DNA of 64,000 bases from the NCBI RefSeq assembly GCF_000215935.2, contig NZ_AFNU02000001.1, forward strand, positions 62,001 to 126,000, written 5' to 3'. A program made the position numbers and the translations under genes. This document shows positions 19,170 to 28,117 of the stretch, one piece after another; within the stretch, counting starts at the first letter, position 1; every line of letters begins with the position of its first letter. Under the pieces are notes generated by a model, which ran no database searches, had not been told where the DNA came from, and saw only the letters and a list, made by a program, of their open reading frames with translations. The DNA is from Haloplasma contractile SSD-17B. Its GTDB lineage: Bacteria > Bacillota_I > Bacilli_A > Haloplasmatales > Haloplasmataceae.

Positions 19170-20633
19170 TTATTTGTGATACCTACGTTTGAGAAAAGTT
19201 GTAGCAATATGTATATCGTTGTGTTCAACACTATATCCGTTGAATTGCTGACTAGATTCATTGCCTTTTCCTGTTATGACCACAAAATCATCCAAATCTG
19301 CCTCACTCAGTGCTTTTTCAATTGCAATTTTTCGGTCTGGAATAATTTCAACTTTACCGATATCATCGATACCAGAATAGATCGAATTAATAATGTCAAG
19401 CGGTTCCTCGGTTTTAGGGTCTTCACTCGTCAAAATGATTTTATCAGCATACTTTGATGTTACTTGCCCCATAATAGGACGCTTGGTTTTATCGCGATCG
19501 CCTGCACTACCAAAAACCACTGTCATCTTATTACGTTTTAATGGACTTATGTTGTTAAGCAATTTATCAAGTGAGTTTGGTGTATGAGCAAAGTCAACGA
19601 TTACATTAAACGGTTGCCTCTCATCTAATATTTGCATGCGACCTTCTATAGAATTAATATAATTTAAAGCCGAAATTGCCTTCTTAAAATCAAACCCTAG
19701 CGAATAACAAGTAATGAGCGCAGCAACTGAATTTAATGCATTGAAGTCTCCAAATAAGTTTAAATTAATATCGTAAAAATTGCCAAATGGAGTATGTAAG
19801 TCGTATTTCGTTTGATACATTGAACTAGAAACATTGCTAATATAGAAATCAGCTTTCTTATTCATACCATATGTAAACACCTTTGCTTTACAATTTTGAA
19901 TAATTTTCATAGCAATCTCTTCCTGATCAAAATTTATAATTGCAACATCATCTTCTTTTAACTGTTTGAAGAGCTTCATTTTTGAATTCAAGTAGTTATC
20001 AAAGGTCTTATGATGATCAAGATGTTCATGACTAATGTTAGTAAAAACTGCTATATTAAACTCAATGCCTTCTGCTCGGTAATAATCCAGACCTTGAGAT
20101 GACACTTCCATTGATACATAGTTTACCTGTTCTTTTATCAGATCAGTTAGGTATTTATGCAAATGAATTGGTTTTGGTGTAGTGAGTTCAGTGGGTATTC
20201 GTTTATTTTTATAGTACAATCCGTTTGTACCAATATATGCGCAACTGGTGAATGTATCAATTAAATGTTTAATAATAAGTGATGTTGTTGTTTTACCATC
20301 AGTACCTGTCACACCAACCATATTAAGTTTACTTGTAGGATTGTTATTAAAGTTTCGACTTATTAAAGCCAGAGCCTTTCTTGTATTGTCGACAACTATA
20401 TAAGGTATTTCGGTATCGAGTTTTTCTTCTGCTATAATTAAACTCGTTTTGTTGTGATCTAGCTGTTCGATTAAATGATGACCATCAAAAAACTTACCAC
20501 GAATGCAAAAGAAACATGTGTGATTTAAGAGATCCCCTGTATTCTCAGTAATATGTTCTATTTCTATATTAGGATAGACATTAGGACTTTTATACTTAAT
20601 GTGAACATCCTTTAGTAATTGACTAATTACCAT
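19170..20633 (-). CDS. murE: UDP-N-acetylmuramoyl-tripeptide synthetase (MurE-type)
   Basis: Mur ligase that adds the third amino acid to UDP-MurNAc-L-Ala-D-Glu during cytoplasmic peptidoglycan precursor synthesis. The 487-residue protein shows the ATP loop VGVTGTDGKTTT (107-117), an ISHEHLDHH metal/ATP region, FGDFNALNS, the VDFAHTPNSL segment and VFGSAGDRDKTKRP in the C-terminal domain. The substrate-selecting motif is DNPR in enzymes using meso-diaminopimelate; here the aligned segment reads SEDPKTEEP, so specificity for diaminopimelate, lysine or another residue is uncertain. It lies apart from any division/cell-wall cluster and has its own promoter and terminator. The ATG follows GGAGG. 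Confidence 0.9.
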   Translation of the reverse strand: MVISQLLKDVHIKYKSPNVYPNIEIEHITENTGDLLNHTCFFCIRGKFFDGHHLIEQLDHNKTSLIIAEEKLDTEIPYIVVDNTRKALALISRNFNNNPTSKLNMVGVTGTDGKTTTSLIIKHLIDTFTSCAYIGTNGLYYKNKRIPTELTTPKPIHLHKYLTDLIKEQVNYVSMEVSSQGLDYYRAEGIEFNIAVFTNISHEHLDHHKTFDNYLNSKMKLFKQLKEDDVAIINFDQEEIAMKIIQNCKAKVFTYGMNKKADFYISNVSSSMYQTKYDLHTPFGNFYDINLNLFGDFNALNSVAALITCYSLGFDFKKAISALNYINSIEGRMQILDERQPFNVIVDFAHTPNSLDKLLNNISPLKRNKMTVVFGSAGDRDKTKRPIMGQVTSKYADKIILTSEDPKTEEPLDIINSIYSGIDDIGKVEIIPDRKIAIEKALSEADLDDFVVITGKGNESSQQFNGYSVEHNDIHIATTFLKRRYHK

Positions 20634-20656
20634 ACAAATACCTCCAAATTTGTCGA

Positions 20657-20686
20657 TTTATATTACTTATTATACAAAATTGTCAA
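20657..20686 (-). promoter_or_regulatory. Sigma-A promoter of murE
   Basis: Read on the minus strand, TTGACA (complement of 20681-20686) and TATAAA (complement of 20657-20662) are separated by 18 bases and lie just upstream of the murE SD. Confidence 0.65.
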
Positions 20687-20727
20687 ACTTTTAACAGTAT
20701 TTAGCACTGAAAAATTTTGACAATTTT
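20676..20727. repeat. 12-bp inverted repeat over the murE -35 region
   Basis: AAAATTGTCAAA at 20676-20687 is the perfect reverse complement of 20716-20727, with 28 bases between. The left arm contains the murE -35 hexamer. It may be an operator or a long-loop hairpin. Confidence 0.55.
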
Positions 20728-20740
20728 TTACTAGAATGGA

Positions 20741-20766
20741 AAAAGACCACCTAAAGTGGTCTTTTT
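20741..20766 (-). terminator. Terminator after rqcH (minus strand)
   Basis: A 10-bp perfect stem (20741-20750 with 20756-20765) and a five-base loop, with A/T runs on both sides. It lies 30 bases beyond the rqcH stop and separates it from murE. Confidence 0.88.
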
Positions 20767-20795
20767 TGCTAGTATTTATTGAGTTTTGTCGATTT

Positions 20796-22490
20796 TTACT
20801 TTTGAGATAAATTTAATATAAATTCCTCATCGGGGTCAATAAAAATCGTTTTTTGATGATCATAGGTGACAAATCCGGGTTTTGAACCTGCTATTTTCTT
20901 TACATTTTTAATTTTGGTATAGTCAATAGGAACACTAGATGACTGTTTACCTTTTGAATAGAATGCAGCAAGTTGTGCTGCAGTTCGTATCGTTGTTTCA
21001 GATAGTTCTTCAGTAGTTCTCACAATAACATGAGAACCGGGTATGTCTTTTGCATGCATCCACGTTTCATTTCGATTGGCAACTTTATGTGTTAAGTACT
21101 CGTTTTGAATGTTGTTTTTCCCTACTAAAATTTCAACGCCATCTTCATCGTAATAGGTTTCGTATTTTGGTTTAGCATTCTTTTTCTTTTTTCTGTATCG
21201 TCTTTTGAGATAGCCCTCATCCTCAAGTTCCTGTCTTATTTCCATTGCATCATTGATATTGGCTGACGCTATTTGCGCATAAAGTGTTTCAAAATAACGA
21301 ATTTCTTGTTTCGTTAGTTCAATTTGCTCTAGAATATATTTAACAGAATTTTTAGCTTTCTGATATTTAGTGAAATATTTCTGAGCATTCTCAATTGGAT
21401 CAAGCCTTGGGTCTAATGTAATATCAATGGTCTCAAGCGACGGAGAGTAGTAGTTTTCAAGTTGAACTTTTTTCTCACCCTTTTTGATCATGTATGCATT
21501 CGCTGTTAAAAGTTCACCGCTTAATTTAAATTCATCAGCCTTTTCGGAATGTTCTAAATCGCTATTTAAGTTTTCAATTTTATGAACATTTTTATCTAAT
21601 TCATTTTTTATGAATCGTTCTAGGTCTTGTGTTTGTTGTTTAATGCGATCCTTCTTATCCTTACCATAAAAAACACGATCAAGTAATTTACTCAGCGTAT
21701 CAAACAGTCTAGATTCGCCAGAGATTGATTTTAAATCGAATAAGTAATAGTAATCACGTTTTTCTGTAATCTTCATTGTAGGCTCTATTTTTAGCGTATC
21801 AAACAAGTCGTGAAAGCTATTATAAATTGCTTCATAATTCGGATACGTAGTATTAAACATAATTTCTCTTGCTAAAAGAGGCGAAACGCCCTCAAATGTT
21901 TTGACTAACTCACGACTTATATTATTCGTTGTATGGTCAATTCTTTTAAAATCGTCACGTGTCGCTTTGAATGGGTTAATTTTGTCTTGACTAGGTGGGA
22001 AAATATAGTTAGCTCCTGGTTGAAGGGTGCGATACGAGTTTAAGAATGGCGATATATGTTTAATACAATCGATGATCTTATTCGTGTCATTGTCGACTAA
22101 TATAAAATTACTATGTTTACCCATAATTTCAATGATTACTTTTTTTATGACCTTGTCACCAATTTCATTTGTATGAAGTACTTCAATCATAATAATGCGG
22201 TCATTACCCTTTTGTGTGATTGATTTAATAATACCACCTTCTAAATGCTTTCTAAGTAGCATACAGAACATCGGTGGTTCTTTAGGATAAATATAATCTA
22301 AATTTGTAAGGTGAGTACGAGCGTAACTAGGATGTGTTGAAATTAATAATTTCTGTGTCACTCTATTTGCACGGATCACAAAAATAAGCTCATTATTTGA
22401 TAACTGATAGATTTTATTTATTCGACCCGATGTGATACTAGAATCAATTTCGTCTACCAAGAAATGGGTAAATACACCATCGATTGCCAT
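20796..22490 (-). CDS. rqcH: Ribosome quality-control protein RqcH (NFACT family)
   Basis: Binds stalled, split 50S subunits and recruits tRNA-Ala to add C-terminal alanine tails to incomplete proteins. The 564-residue protein has the full NFACT layout: an N-terminal NFACT-N domain (residues 1 to about 180), a helical middle and coiled coil (about 250-420), and the C-terminal NFACT-R domain with HAKDIPGSHVIVR. An Asp-Arg pair in KGNDRIIMIEV lies in the region needed for tRNA recruitment in B. subtilis RqcH. Older annotations call the family fibronectin-binding protein A. The Lys/Arg-rich YLKRRYRKKKK stretch is typical. It is divergent from gmk, near which rqcH also sits in Bacillus. Confidence 0.93.
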   Translation of the reverse strand: MAIDGVFTHFLVDEIDSSITSGRINKIYQLSNNELIFVIRANRVTQKLLISTHPSYARTHLTNLDYIYPKEPPMFCMLLRKHLEGGIIKSITQKGNDRIIMIEVLHTNEIGDKVIKKVIIEIMGKHSNFILVDNDTNKIIDCIKHISPFLNSYRTLQPGANYIFPPSQDKINPFKATRDDFKRIDHTTNNISRELVKTFEGVSPLLAREIMFNTTYPNYEAIYNSFHDLFDTLKIEPTMKITEKRDYYYLFDLKSISGESRLFDTLSKLLDRVFYGKDKKDRIKQQTQDLERFIKNELDKNVHKIENLNSDLEHSEKADEFKLSGELLTANAYMIKKGEKKVQLENYYSPSLETIDITLDPRLDPIENAQKYFTKYQKAKNSVKYILEQIELTKQEIRYFETLYAQIASANINDAMEIRQELEDEGYLKRRYRKKKKNAKPKYETYYDEDGVEILVGKNNIQNEYLTHKVANRNETWMHAKDIPGSHVIVRTTEELSETTIRTAAQLAAFYSKGKQSSSVPIDYTKIKNVKKIAGSKPGFVTYDHQKTIFIDPDEEFILNLSQK

Positions 22491-22533
22491 AGAACCAACT
22501 CATTTCATTTTAAATTTTATTTTTATGAGTAAT

Positions 22534-22563
22534 ATTTTAACATATTTTCCACACTATATACAA
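22534..22563 (-). promoter_or_regulatory. Probable rqcH promoter
   Basis: On the minus strand TTGTAT (complement of 22558-22563) and TAAAAT (complement of 22534-22539) are 18 bases apart, with a TG upstream of the -10. Confidence 0.5.
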
Positions 22564-22747
22564 AGGCTTATACTTAAACAAGTGAAAAAATTTATCTTTT
22601 TATGGTAAAACTGTTAAAAAAATTTAAAAAAAATGATATGATTAGTAAATAAGTGAAATGCTTGTAAATAAACTAATTATAGTAGATCCAATAAAAGTAC
22701 ATGAAACACATTAAAAATAGCAAATCAGTTTTGAAGGGATGAACAAT

Positions 22748-23368
22748 ATGAAACTTAATGAAAGAGGATTACTGGTCGTAATATCAGGTCCTTCTGGAGT
22801 AGGAAAAGGTACTGTACGTAAGGCATTATTTAATATTGACAGACATAATCTAGAATATTCAGTATCGATGACTACACGTAGCCCTAGACTGGGTGAACAA
22901 GATGGCAAAGATTATTACTTTGTTTCTAAAGATGAATTTGAAAACCGGATTAAAGAAGGAAAGTTCTTAGAGTATGCCGAATTTGTTGGTAATTACTACG
23001 GGACTCCATTAGATAAAGTAGAGGAACGTTTAAATGTTGGTAAAGAGGTTGTTTTAGAAATAGAGGTTCAAGGAGCAATGCAAGTTCGCGAAAAAATGCC
23101 TGAAGCTGTATTTGTTTTTATTGCACCGCCTAGTCGAGATGCCTTAAGAGAGCGAATTACAGGTAGGGCAACAGAACCAGAAAAGATTATTAACCAACGA
23201 ATGGATAAAGCAGATCGAGAATTTGATGTTGCACACAAGTATGATTATATTGTGGTGAATGACACAGTTGAAAATGCAGCGGATAAAATTATGGCAATTA
23301 TACGTGCTGAGCACTCTAAAACAAAACGAACAATTCATAAATATATGAAAATGCTGGAGGTAGAATAA
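22748..23368 (+). CDS. gmk: Guanylate kinase
   Basis: Phosphorylates GMP to GDP with ATP. The 206-residue protein begins with the P-loop ISGPSGVGKGT (about residues 10-20), followed by the GMP-binding region SMTTRSPRLGEQDGKDYYF and the core VVLEIEVQGAMQV, matching bacterial Gmk throughout. An in-frame ATG at 22739 overlaps the SD (GAAGGG), so the ATG at 22748, which begins like B. subtilis Gmk, is the likely start. The stop overlaps the rpoZ start by one base. Confidence 0.96.
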   Translation: MKLNERGLLVVISGPSGVGKGTVRKALFNIDRHNLEYSVSMTTRSPRLGEQDGKDYYFVSKDEFENRIKEGKFLEYAEFVGNYYGTPLDKVEERLNVGKEVVLEIEVQGAMQVREKMPEAVFVFIAPPSRDALRERITGRATEPEKIINQRMDKADREFDVAHKYDYIVVNDTVENAADKIMAIIRAEHSKTKRTIHKYMKMLEVE

Positions 23369-23565
23369 TGCGTAACCCATCTATTGATCAATTATTAGAA
23401 AAAATCGATTCTAAGTATAAGTTAGCTTATGCTTCTGCAAAAAGAGCACGTCAATTATCTCAAGGACAAGAAGAATTAGTTGACAGACCATACTCACGAA
23501 AAGAAGTAGGAATCGCGTTAGAAGAAATTTTAGAAGATAAGTTAGATATCGAATTTGAAGAATAA
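23368..23565 (+). CDS. rpoZ: RNA polymerase omega subunit
   Basis: Small subunit that helps assemble and stabilise RNA polymerase by holding beta-prime. The 65-residue product opens with the family pattern PSIDQLLEKIDSKYKLA and the conserved AKRARQL helix. It is translationally coupled to gmk (TAATG overlap), with GGAGG inside the end of gmk as SD. The gmk-rpoZ pair is widely conserved. Ends at a terminator. Confidence 0.95.
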   Translation: MRNPSIDQLLEKIDSKYKLAYASAKRARQLSQGQEELVDRPYSRKEVGIALEEILEDKLDIEFEE

Positions 23566-23578
23566 GTTGTACTTAGTA

Positions 23579-23606
23579 CCTTGACGCGTTTGTCAAGGTT
23601 TTTTTT
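23579..23606 (+). terminator. Terminator after gmk-rpoZ
   Basis: CCTTGAC (23579-23585) pairs with 23592-23598 across a GCGTTT loop and is followed by eight T residues. Confidence 0.9.
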
Positions 23607-23641
23607 ATTGGTTTCACTCATTCTGTTTAGGTATTAACAAC

Positions 23642-23670
23642 TTGACATTTAGGACAAGTTTCTTTACTAT
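23642..23670 (+). promoter_or_regulatory. Probable priA promoter
   Basis: TTGACA (23642-23647) and TACTAT (23665-23670) are 17 bases apart. A second TATAAT at 23699 has TTGACT 22 bases upstream, which is too far to form a standard pair. Confidence 0.55.
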
Positions 23671-23760
23671 TTGACTATGTAAACGAAACGAATTACGTTA
23701 TAATAAATAATATCATTAATAATTTTACATTTAAATCCTTTTTGGAAGGAGGTTATACTC

Positions 23761-26157
23761 ATGATTGCACAGGTTGTTGTTGATGTTAAAAATAAAAATG
23801 TAAACCGCACCTTCGATTATGAAATTCCCGAAGAGTTAGAATCAATTGTTGAGAAGGGGATGCGTGTAATTGTACCATTTGCAAATCGATTAGTGATGGG
23901 GTATATCATAGATTTTATAGAGTCCTCTACCTTTAATCGATTAAAACAGGTTGAACAGGTTATTGATCTTGTTCCTTCAGTAAATGATGAATTACTAACA
24001 CTAGCACATAAAATTTCAAAAGAGACAGCGAGTTTTTTAGTAAGTTGCATACAAGTAATGTTACCGACAGCAATTAAGGCAAGCTATCAAAAACGATTAA
24101 TTAAAAATCAGGCACTAGAAGCTCATGAACTTGAAACCTATTTTAATGAAAAAGAAACAATTGACTATGAAACCGTAGAGGCTAATGATCTTTATAAAGT
24201 TAAAAAAGAAATACAAGCCGGAAATATCGAATTAAAATACGTTGTTAAAAATAAATTAAAAATTAAAAAAGAAAAATATGTTAAAATTAATGAATTGCAA
24301 GACCAAACAGTAGAAACCGTTACTGCTAAATTAAGTCGGTCGAAAAAGCAGCAAGAGGCGATGATTTATCTTTATCAAATAAAAGAACGAGGTTATACTG
24401 AATTATTAAAGAAGGATTTGCTTGACGCAGTTGACTTAGGTACTTCTTCATATAATGCACTCCTAAAGAAGGGGTACATTAGAGAAATTGAGAAAGAATC
24501 ATACCGTGATCCATTCCGTAATGATGAAGTGACTGAACGAAAACGTGTAACATTAAATGCTGAACAACAAAATGTCGTTCGTTCAGTATTGGAGTCATCA
24601 ATTAAAGATAAGCAAGAGACATTTTTACTACACGGAATTACCGGCTCAGGTAAGACAGAAGTTTATTTAAATATTATTAAGGAAGTCATTAGTAAAGGGA
24701 AGGAAGCAATTTTGCTCGTTCCTGAAATTTCCTTAACACCTCAGATTGTAAAACGTGTCCGTTCCTATTTTAATGACGAAGTAGCGGTCTTACATAGTGG
24801 TCTATCACAGGGGGAAAAGTATGATGAATGGCGTAAAATCCTCCGAAAAGAAGTCAAGGTAGTGGTTGGTGCTAGGTCTGCAATTTTTGCTCCTTTCACT
24901 AATATTGGAGTGATTATAATTGATGAAGAACACGAATCAAGTTATAAACAGAGTGACATGCCGAAATACCACGCTATTGAAGTAGCTAAATGGCGTGCTA
25001 ACTTTCATAATTGTCCTGTAGTACTAGGAAGCGCCACGCCATCACTCGAGTCTCATGCAAGGGCAATTAAAGGGGTGTACAACCTATTAACCCTAACAAA
25101 GCGAGCTACTAATATGGATTTACCTAATACATCAGTTGTAGATATGACGAATGAATTTCAAAATGGAAATTTATCTATTTTTTCAGATGAACTAAAGGAT
25201 GCTATAACAGAGAAGTTAAATAAAAAAGAACAAATCATTTTATTATTAAATCGTCGTGGGTACTCGAACTTTGTTATGTGTAGAAACTGTGGCGAGACAG
25301 TAATGTGTAAAAATTGTGATTTATCACTAACTTACCATAAACGCGGTGACCTTCTCAAGTGTCACTATTGTGGGTATGAACGCTACTTGGTTAAAGAATG
25401 TCCGAGTTGTAAGAGTACACATATAAGGCAGTTTGGTATAGGAACACAGAAGGTTGAAGAAGAATTATTAACGCTTTGGCCTGATGCTAATGTTATTCGT
25501 ATGGATAATGATACGACACGAAAGAAAGGTGATCATAAACGATTGCTTGATCGGTTTGGGAATCAGGAAGCTGATATTCTACTTGGTACACAAATGATTG
25601 CTAAAGGGCTTGACTTTTTAAATGTTACCCTTGTTGGAGTCTTATCAGCCGATACAACGCTAAAGCTTCCTGATTTTCGTTCTAGTGAAAAGACATTTCA
25701 GTTAATTACTCAGGTAGCAGGACGGGCAGGGCGTCACAAAAAGAAAGGTGAAGTTATTATACAGACATACAACCCTAAGCACTATGCGATTCACTTAGCT
25801 TCAAAACAAGATTATGACTCATTCTTTATGAAGGAAATGTCTGTCCGTAAGATTGGAAAGTATTCACCCTATTATTTCTTAGCTCAAGTCCAGGTCTCAC
25901 ATTTTGACTATAATAAAATGATGAAGGATGTACATAAAATTGCCTCACTCATTCGTTCAAATCTCTCAGATCAAGCTATTACATTAGGACCAGTTGTATC
26001 GCAAATCTCACGGATTAACAATCGTTATTACTCTCAAGTAATTATAAAGTATAAAAGAGAGCCAAACTTATCACCTATGCTTGAACGACTACTTGAAGAA
26101 TACAATACAGGTGGAGTAAACGTTATAATTGATATGTATCCAACATTCTTAATGTGA
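23761..26157 (+). CDS. priA: Primosomal protein N' (replication restart helicase PriA)
   Basis: A 3'-to-5' superfamily 2 DNA helicase that recognises stalled forks and reloads the replicative helicase. The 798-residue protein has the N-terminal 3'-DNA-binding domain, then Walker A GITGSGKTE (near residue 295), Walker B IIDEEHESSYKQ, motif III LGSATPSLES and a zinc-binding insert with four Cys-x2-Cys pairs (CRNC, CKNC, CHYC, CPSC). Helicase motifs IGTQKVEE and QVAGRAGR follow. Length and architecture are normal. The SD AAGGAGG precedes the ATG. In Bacillus coaBC lies between rpoZ and priA and def between priA and fmt; both are absent here. Confidence 0.95.
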   Translation: MIAQVVVDVKNKNVNRTFDYEIPEELESIVEKGMRVIVPFANRLVMGYIIDFIESSTFNRLKQVEQVIDLVPSVNDELLTLAHKISKETASFLVSCIQVMLPTAIKASYQKRLIKNQALEAHELETYFNEKETIDYETVEANDLYKVKKEIQAGNIELKYVVKNKLKIKKEKYVKINELQDQTVETVTAKLSRSKKQQEAMIYLYQIKERGYTELLKKDLLDAVDLGTSSYNALLKKGYIREIEKESYRDPFRNDEVTERKRVTLNAEQQNVVRSVLESSIKDKQETFLLHGITGSGKTEVYLNIIKEVISKGKEAILLVPEISLTPQIVKRVRSYFNDEVAVLHSGLSQGEKYDEWRKILRKEVKVVVGARSAIFAPFTNIGVIIIDEEHESSYKQSDMPKYHAIEVAKWRANFHNCPVVLGSATPSLESHARAIKGVYNLLTLTKRATNMDLPNTSVVDMTNEFQNGNLSIFSDELKDAITEKLNKKEQIILLLNRRGYSNFVMCRNCGETVMCKNCDLSLTYHKRGDLLKCHYCGYERYLVKECPSCKSTHIRQFGIGTQKVEEELLTLWPDANVIRMDNDTTRKKGDHKRLLDRFGNQEADILLGTQMIAKGLDFLNVTLVGVLSADTTLKLPDFRSSEKTFQLITQVAGRAGRHKKKGEVIIQTYNPKHYAIHLASKQDYDSFFMKEMSVRKIGKYSPYYFLAQVQVSHFDYNKMMKDVHKIASLIRSNLSDQAITLGPVVSQISRINNRYYSQVIIKYKREPNLSPMLERLLEEYNTGGVNVIIDMYPTFLM

Positions 26158-26269
26158 TAAACTAAGATAAATTAAATAGAACAAAGAATCATCATTTTGG
26201 TTCAGAAATTAATCAGAAGTTTATAAGATTATTATCTATATAAACATCAATGAAGGAGGAACATAATTA

Positions 26270-27199
26270 ATGAGAGTTGTTTTTATGGGAACACCAGATT
26301 TTTCGGTCCCAATTTTAAAGGGATTAATTGATAGCGAGTACAAAGTAGTGGGGGTTGTAACGCAGCCAGACCGTAAAGTCGGCCGCAAACGTATTCTAAC
26401 ACCGCCTCCGGTTAAACAGTTAGCAACAGAATATAATCTTGAAGTTTTCCAACCTGAGAAGATTAAACAAGACTACTCTAGAATACTAGAGTGGAATCCA
26501 GATCTCATAATTACTGCTGCATATGGACAAATTGTACCGACAGAGATTTTAGAGGCACCTAAATTTGGTGCAATTAACGTGCACGCTTCATTGTTACCAA
26601 AGTATCGCGGTGGTGCCCCTATCCATCAATCAATCATTGATGGATGTAAGGAAACAGGTATTACGATCATGTATATGGTTGATCGAATGGATGCAGGAGA
26701 CATCCTAAAACAAGAGTCAGTTGAAATTGAGTTTACTGATCACGTAGGTACTTTACATGATAAGCTTAGTCTATTAGGTAGAGATTTATTATTACGTACA
26801 CTGCCTGACATTTTCAATCATGAAATTAAGCCAACGAAGCAGAATGAAGAAGAGGTTACTTACGCCTGGAATATTAAACGAGAAGATGAGCGTATTAATT
26901 GGAATAGTAAGGGGATTGAAATTTATAATCAAATTAGAGGATTAAACCCTTGGCCAGTTGCATACACTAAGTACCATGGTAAAAACGTAAAAGTATGGAC
27001 TGCTGAGCCTGTTCGTTTGATTCATAATCAAGAACCAGGAACAATCTTAAAAATTGAATCAGATGGAATCGTTGTAACATCAAAAGACGCAGACTGTATT
27101 AAAGTAACGGAATTACAACTAGCAGGGAAGAAGAAACAACTAGTAAAAGAAATTTTAAATGGAAATCATGAATTTATAGAAAAAGAACAGTTTGAATAA
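26270..27199 (+). CDS. fmt: Methionyl-tRNA formyltransferase
   Basis: Formylates initiator Met-tRNA using 10-formyltetrahydrofolate. The 309-residue protein starts with VVFMGTPDFSVPIL and has the catalytic region AAYGQIVP, then NVHASLLPKYRGGAPI (conserved Asn-x-His and the SLLPxYRG signature) and ITIMYMVDRMDAGDIL with the catalytic Asp. The C-terminal OB-like domain binds tRNA. The SD AAGGAGGA is well placed. It lies downstream of priA as in Bacillus, though no deformylase gene lies between them. Confidence 0.96.
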   Translation: MRVVFMGTPDFSVPILKGLIDSEYKVVGVVTQPDRKVGRKRILTPPPVKQLATEYNLEVFQPEKIKQDYSRILEWNPDLIITAAYGQIVPTEILEAPKFGAINVHASLLPKYRGGAPIHQSIIDGCKETGITIMYMVDRMDAGDILKQESVEIEFTDHVGTLHDKLSLLGRDLLLRTLPDIFNHEIKPTKQNEEEVTYAWNIKREDERINWNSKGIEIYNQIRGLNPWPVAYTKYHGKNVKVWTAEPVRLIHNQEPGTILKIESDGIVVTSKDADCIKVTELQLAGKKKQLVKEILNGNHEFIEKEQFE

Positions 27200-27306
27200 T
27201 AATTCTTTTACTCTTACTGCTGTAAACAAAGGAATAACGATGTAAAAACCAAGTGTTTTTAACTTGTAATAAAAAAATAAAAAAATAATAATTAGAGGTG
27301 GATCAC

Positions 27307-27861
27307 ATGACAGACTATAACAATCAAACTAGCTTTTCAAATGAACAAAATCCAGTTGTAACGATTACAATGGAAAACGGTAAACAGATTGAAATTGAAC
27401 TTTATCCAGAAGTTGCACCGAATACTGTTAACAACTTTATCGCCTTAGCAAGTGATGGATTTTATGATGGCGTTATCTTTCACCGTGTCATTAGTGGATT
27501 TATGATACAAGGTGGAGACCCACTAGGACAAGGAACAGGTGGTCCTGGTTATTCTATTAAAGGTGAGTTCAAGCAAAATCAATTTGATAATCCCTTAAAG
27601 CACGAGCGTGGAGTCATCTCAATGGCTCGTTCTATGATGCCAAACTCAGCAGGTTCACAGTTCTTCATTATGCATATGGATTCACCACATCTAGATGGAA
27701 GTTATGCAGGATTTGGTAAAGTAAAGAATGGAATAGAGGTAGTAGATGAAATAGCTGCAATTGCAACTGATCCTAGTGACAGACCACTTGAAGAGCAAAA
27801 GATGAAACAAGTAACAGTAAATTTAAACGGATACGATCCTAAAGAAGTCGAAAAAGTCTAA
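27307..27861 (+). CDS. Peptidyl-prolyl cis-trans isomerase, cyclophilin type
   Basis: Cytoplasmic proline isomerase that assists protein folding. The 184-residue protein carries the cyclophilin core: FHRVISGFMIQGGDP (active-site Arg and Phe-Met-x-Gln), GTGGPGYSIKGEF and NSAGSQFFIMH. There is no signal peptide. A GTG at 27298 is in frame but overlaps the AGAGGTG SD, so the ATG at 27307 is chosen. It follows fmt after about 107 bases and ends at a terminator, so it may be co-transcribed with priA-fmt. Confidence 0.93.
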   Translation: MTDYNNQTSFSNEQNPVVTITMENGKQIEIELYPEVAPNTVNNFIALASDGFYDGVIFHRVISGFMIQGGDPLGQGTGGPGYSIKGEFKQNQFDNPLKHERGVISMARSMMPNSAGSQFFIMHMDSPHLDGSYAGFGKVKNGIEVVDEIAAIATDPSDRPLEEQKMKQVTVNLNGYDPKEVEKV

Positions 27862-27881
27862 ATACTGTTTTATAATATAAG

Positions 27882-27927
27882 AAAGGTGAGAGTTCTTTAA
27901 TAAAAAGAAGATCTCACCTTTTATTTT
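27882..27927 (+). terminator. Terminator after the cyclophilin gene
   Basis: AAAGGTGAGA (27882-27891) pairs perfectly with 27912-27921, with an inner CTTT/AAAG pairing, followed by a T-rich run. Confidence 0.88.
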
Positions 27928-28117
27928 TAAATTACTATCTACAGATCAAACAATGATTATGATGAGTTAAAACTCTTTTAAAAGGTTTCTACAATTTTAC
28001 AAATTTGTTAAAAACAGATAAAAAAAACGCTCTCTAGTTAAAATAACTATGAATAAGTGTTATAATAAATTGGAAATTAAATAGGAATGTATGAAAGTAA
28101 ATAAGGAGGGTGATTGT

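Noticed and set aside
19158-19457. 99-codon plus-strand open frame over the end of murE
   Set aside because: Antisense to murE motifs, with no SD; a shadow frame.
23671-23704. TTGACT and TATAAT upstream of priA
   Set aside because: Spacing is 22 bases, too long; the upstream TTGACA-17-TACTAT pair is preferred.
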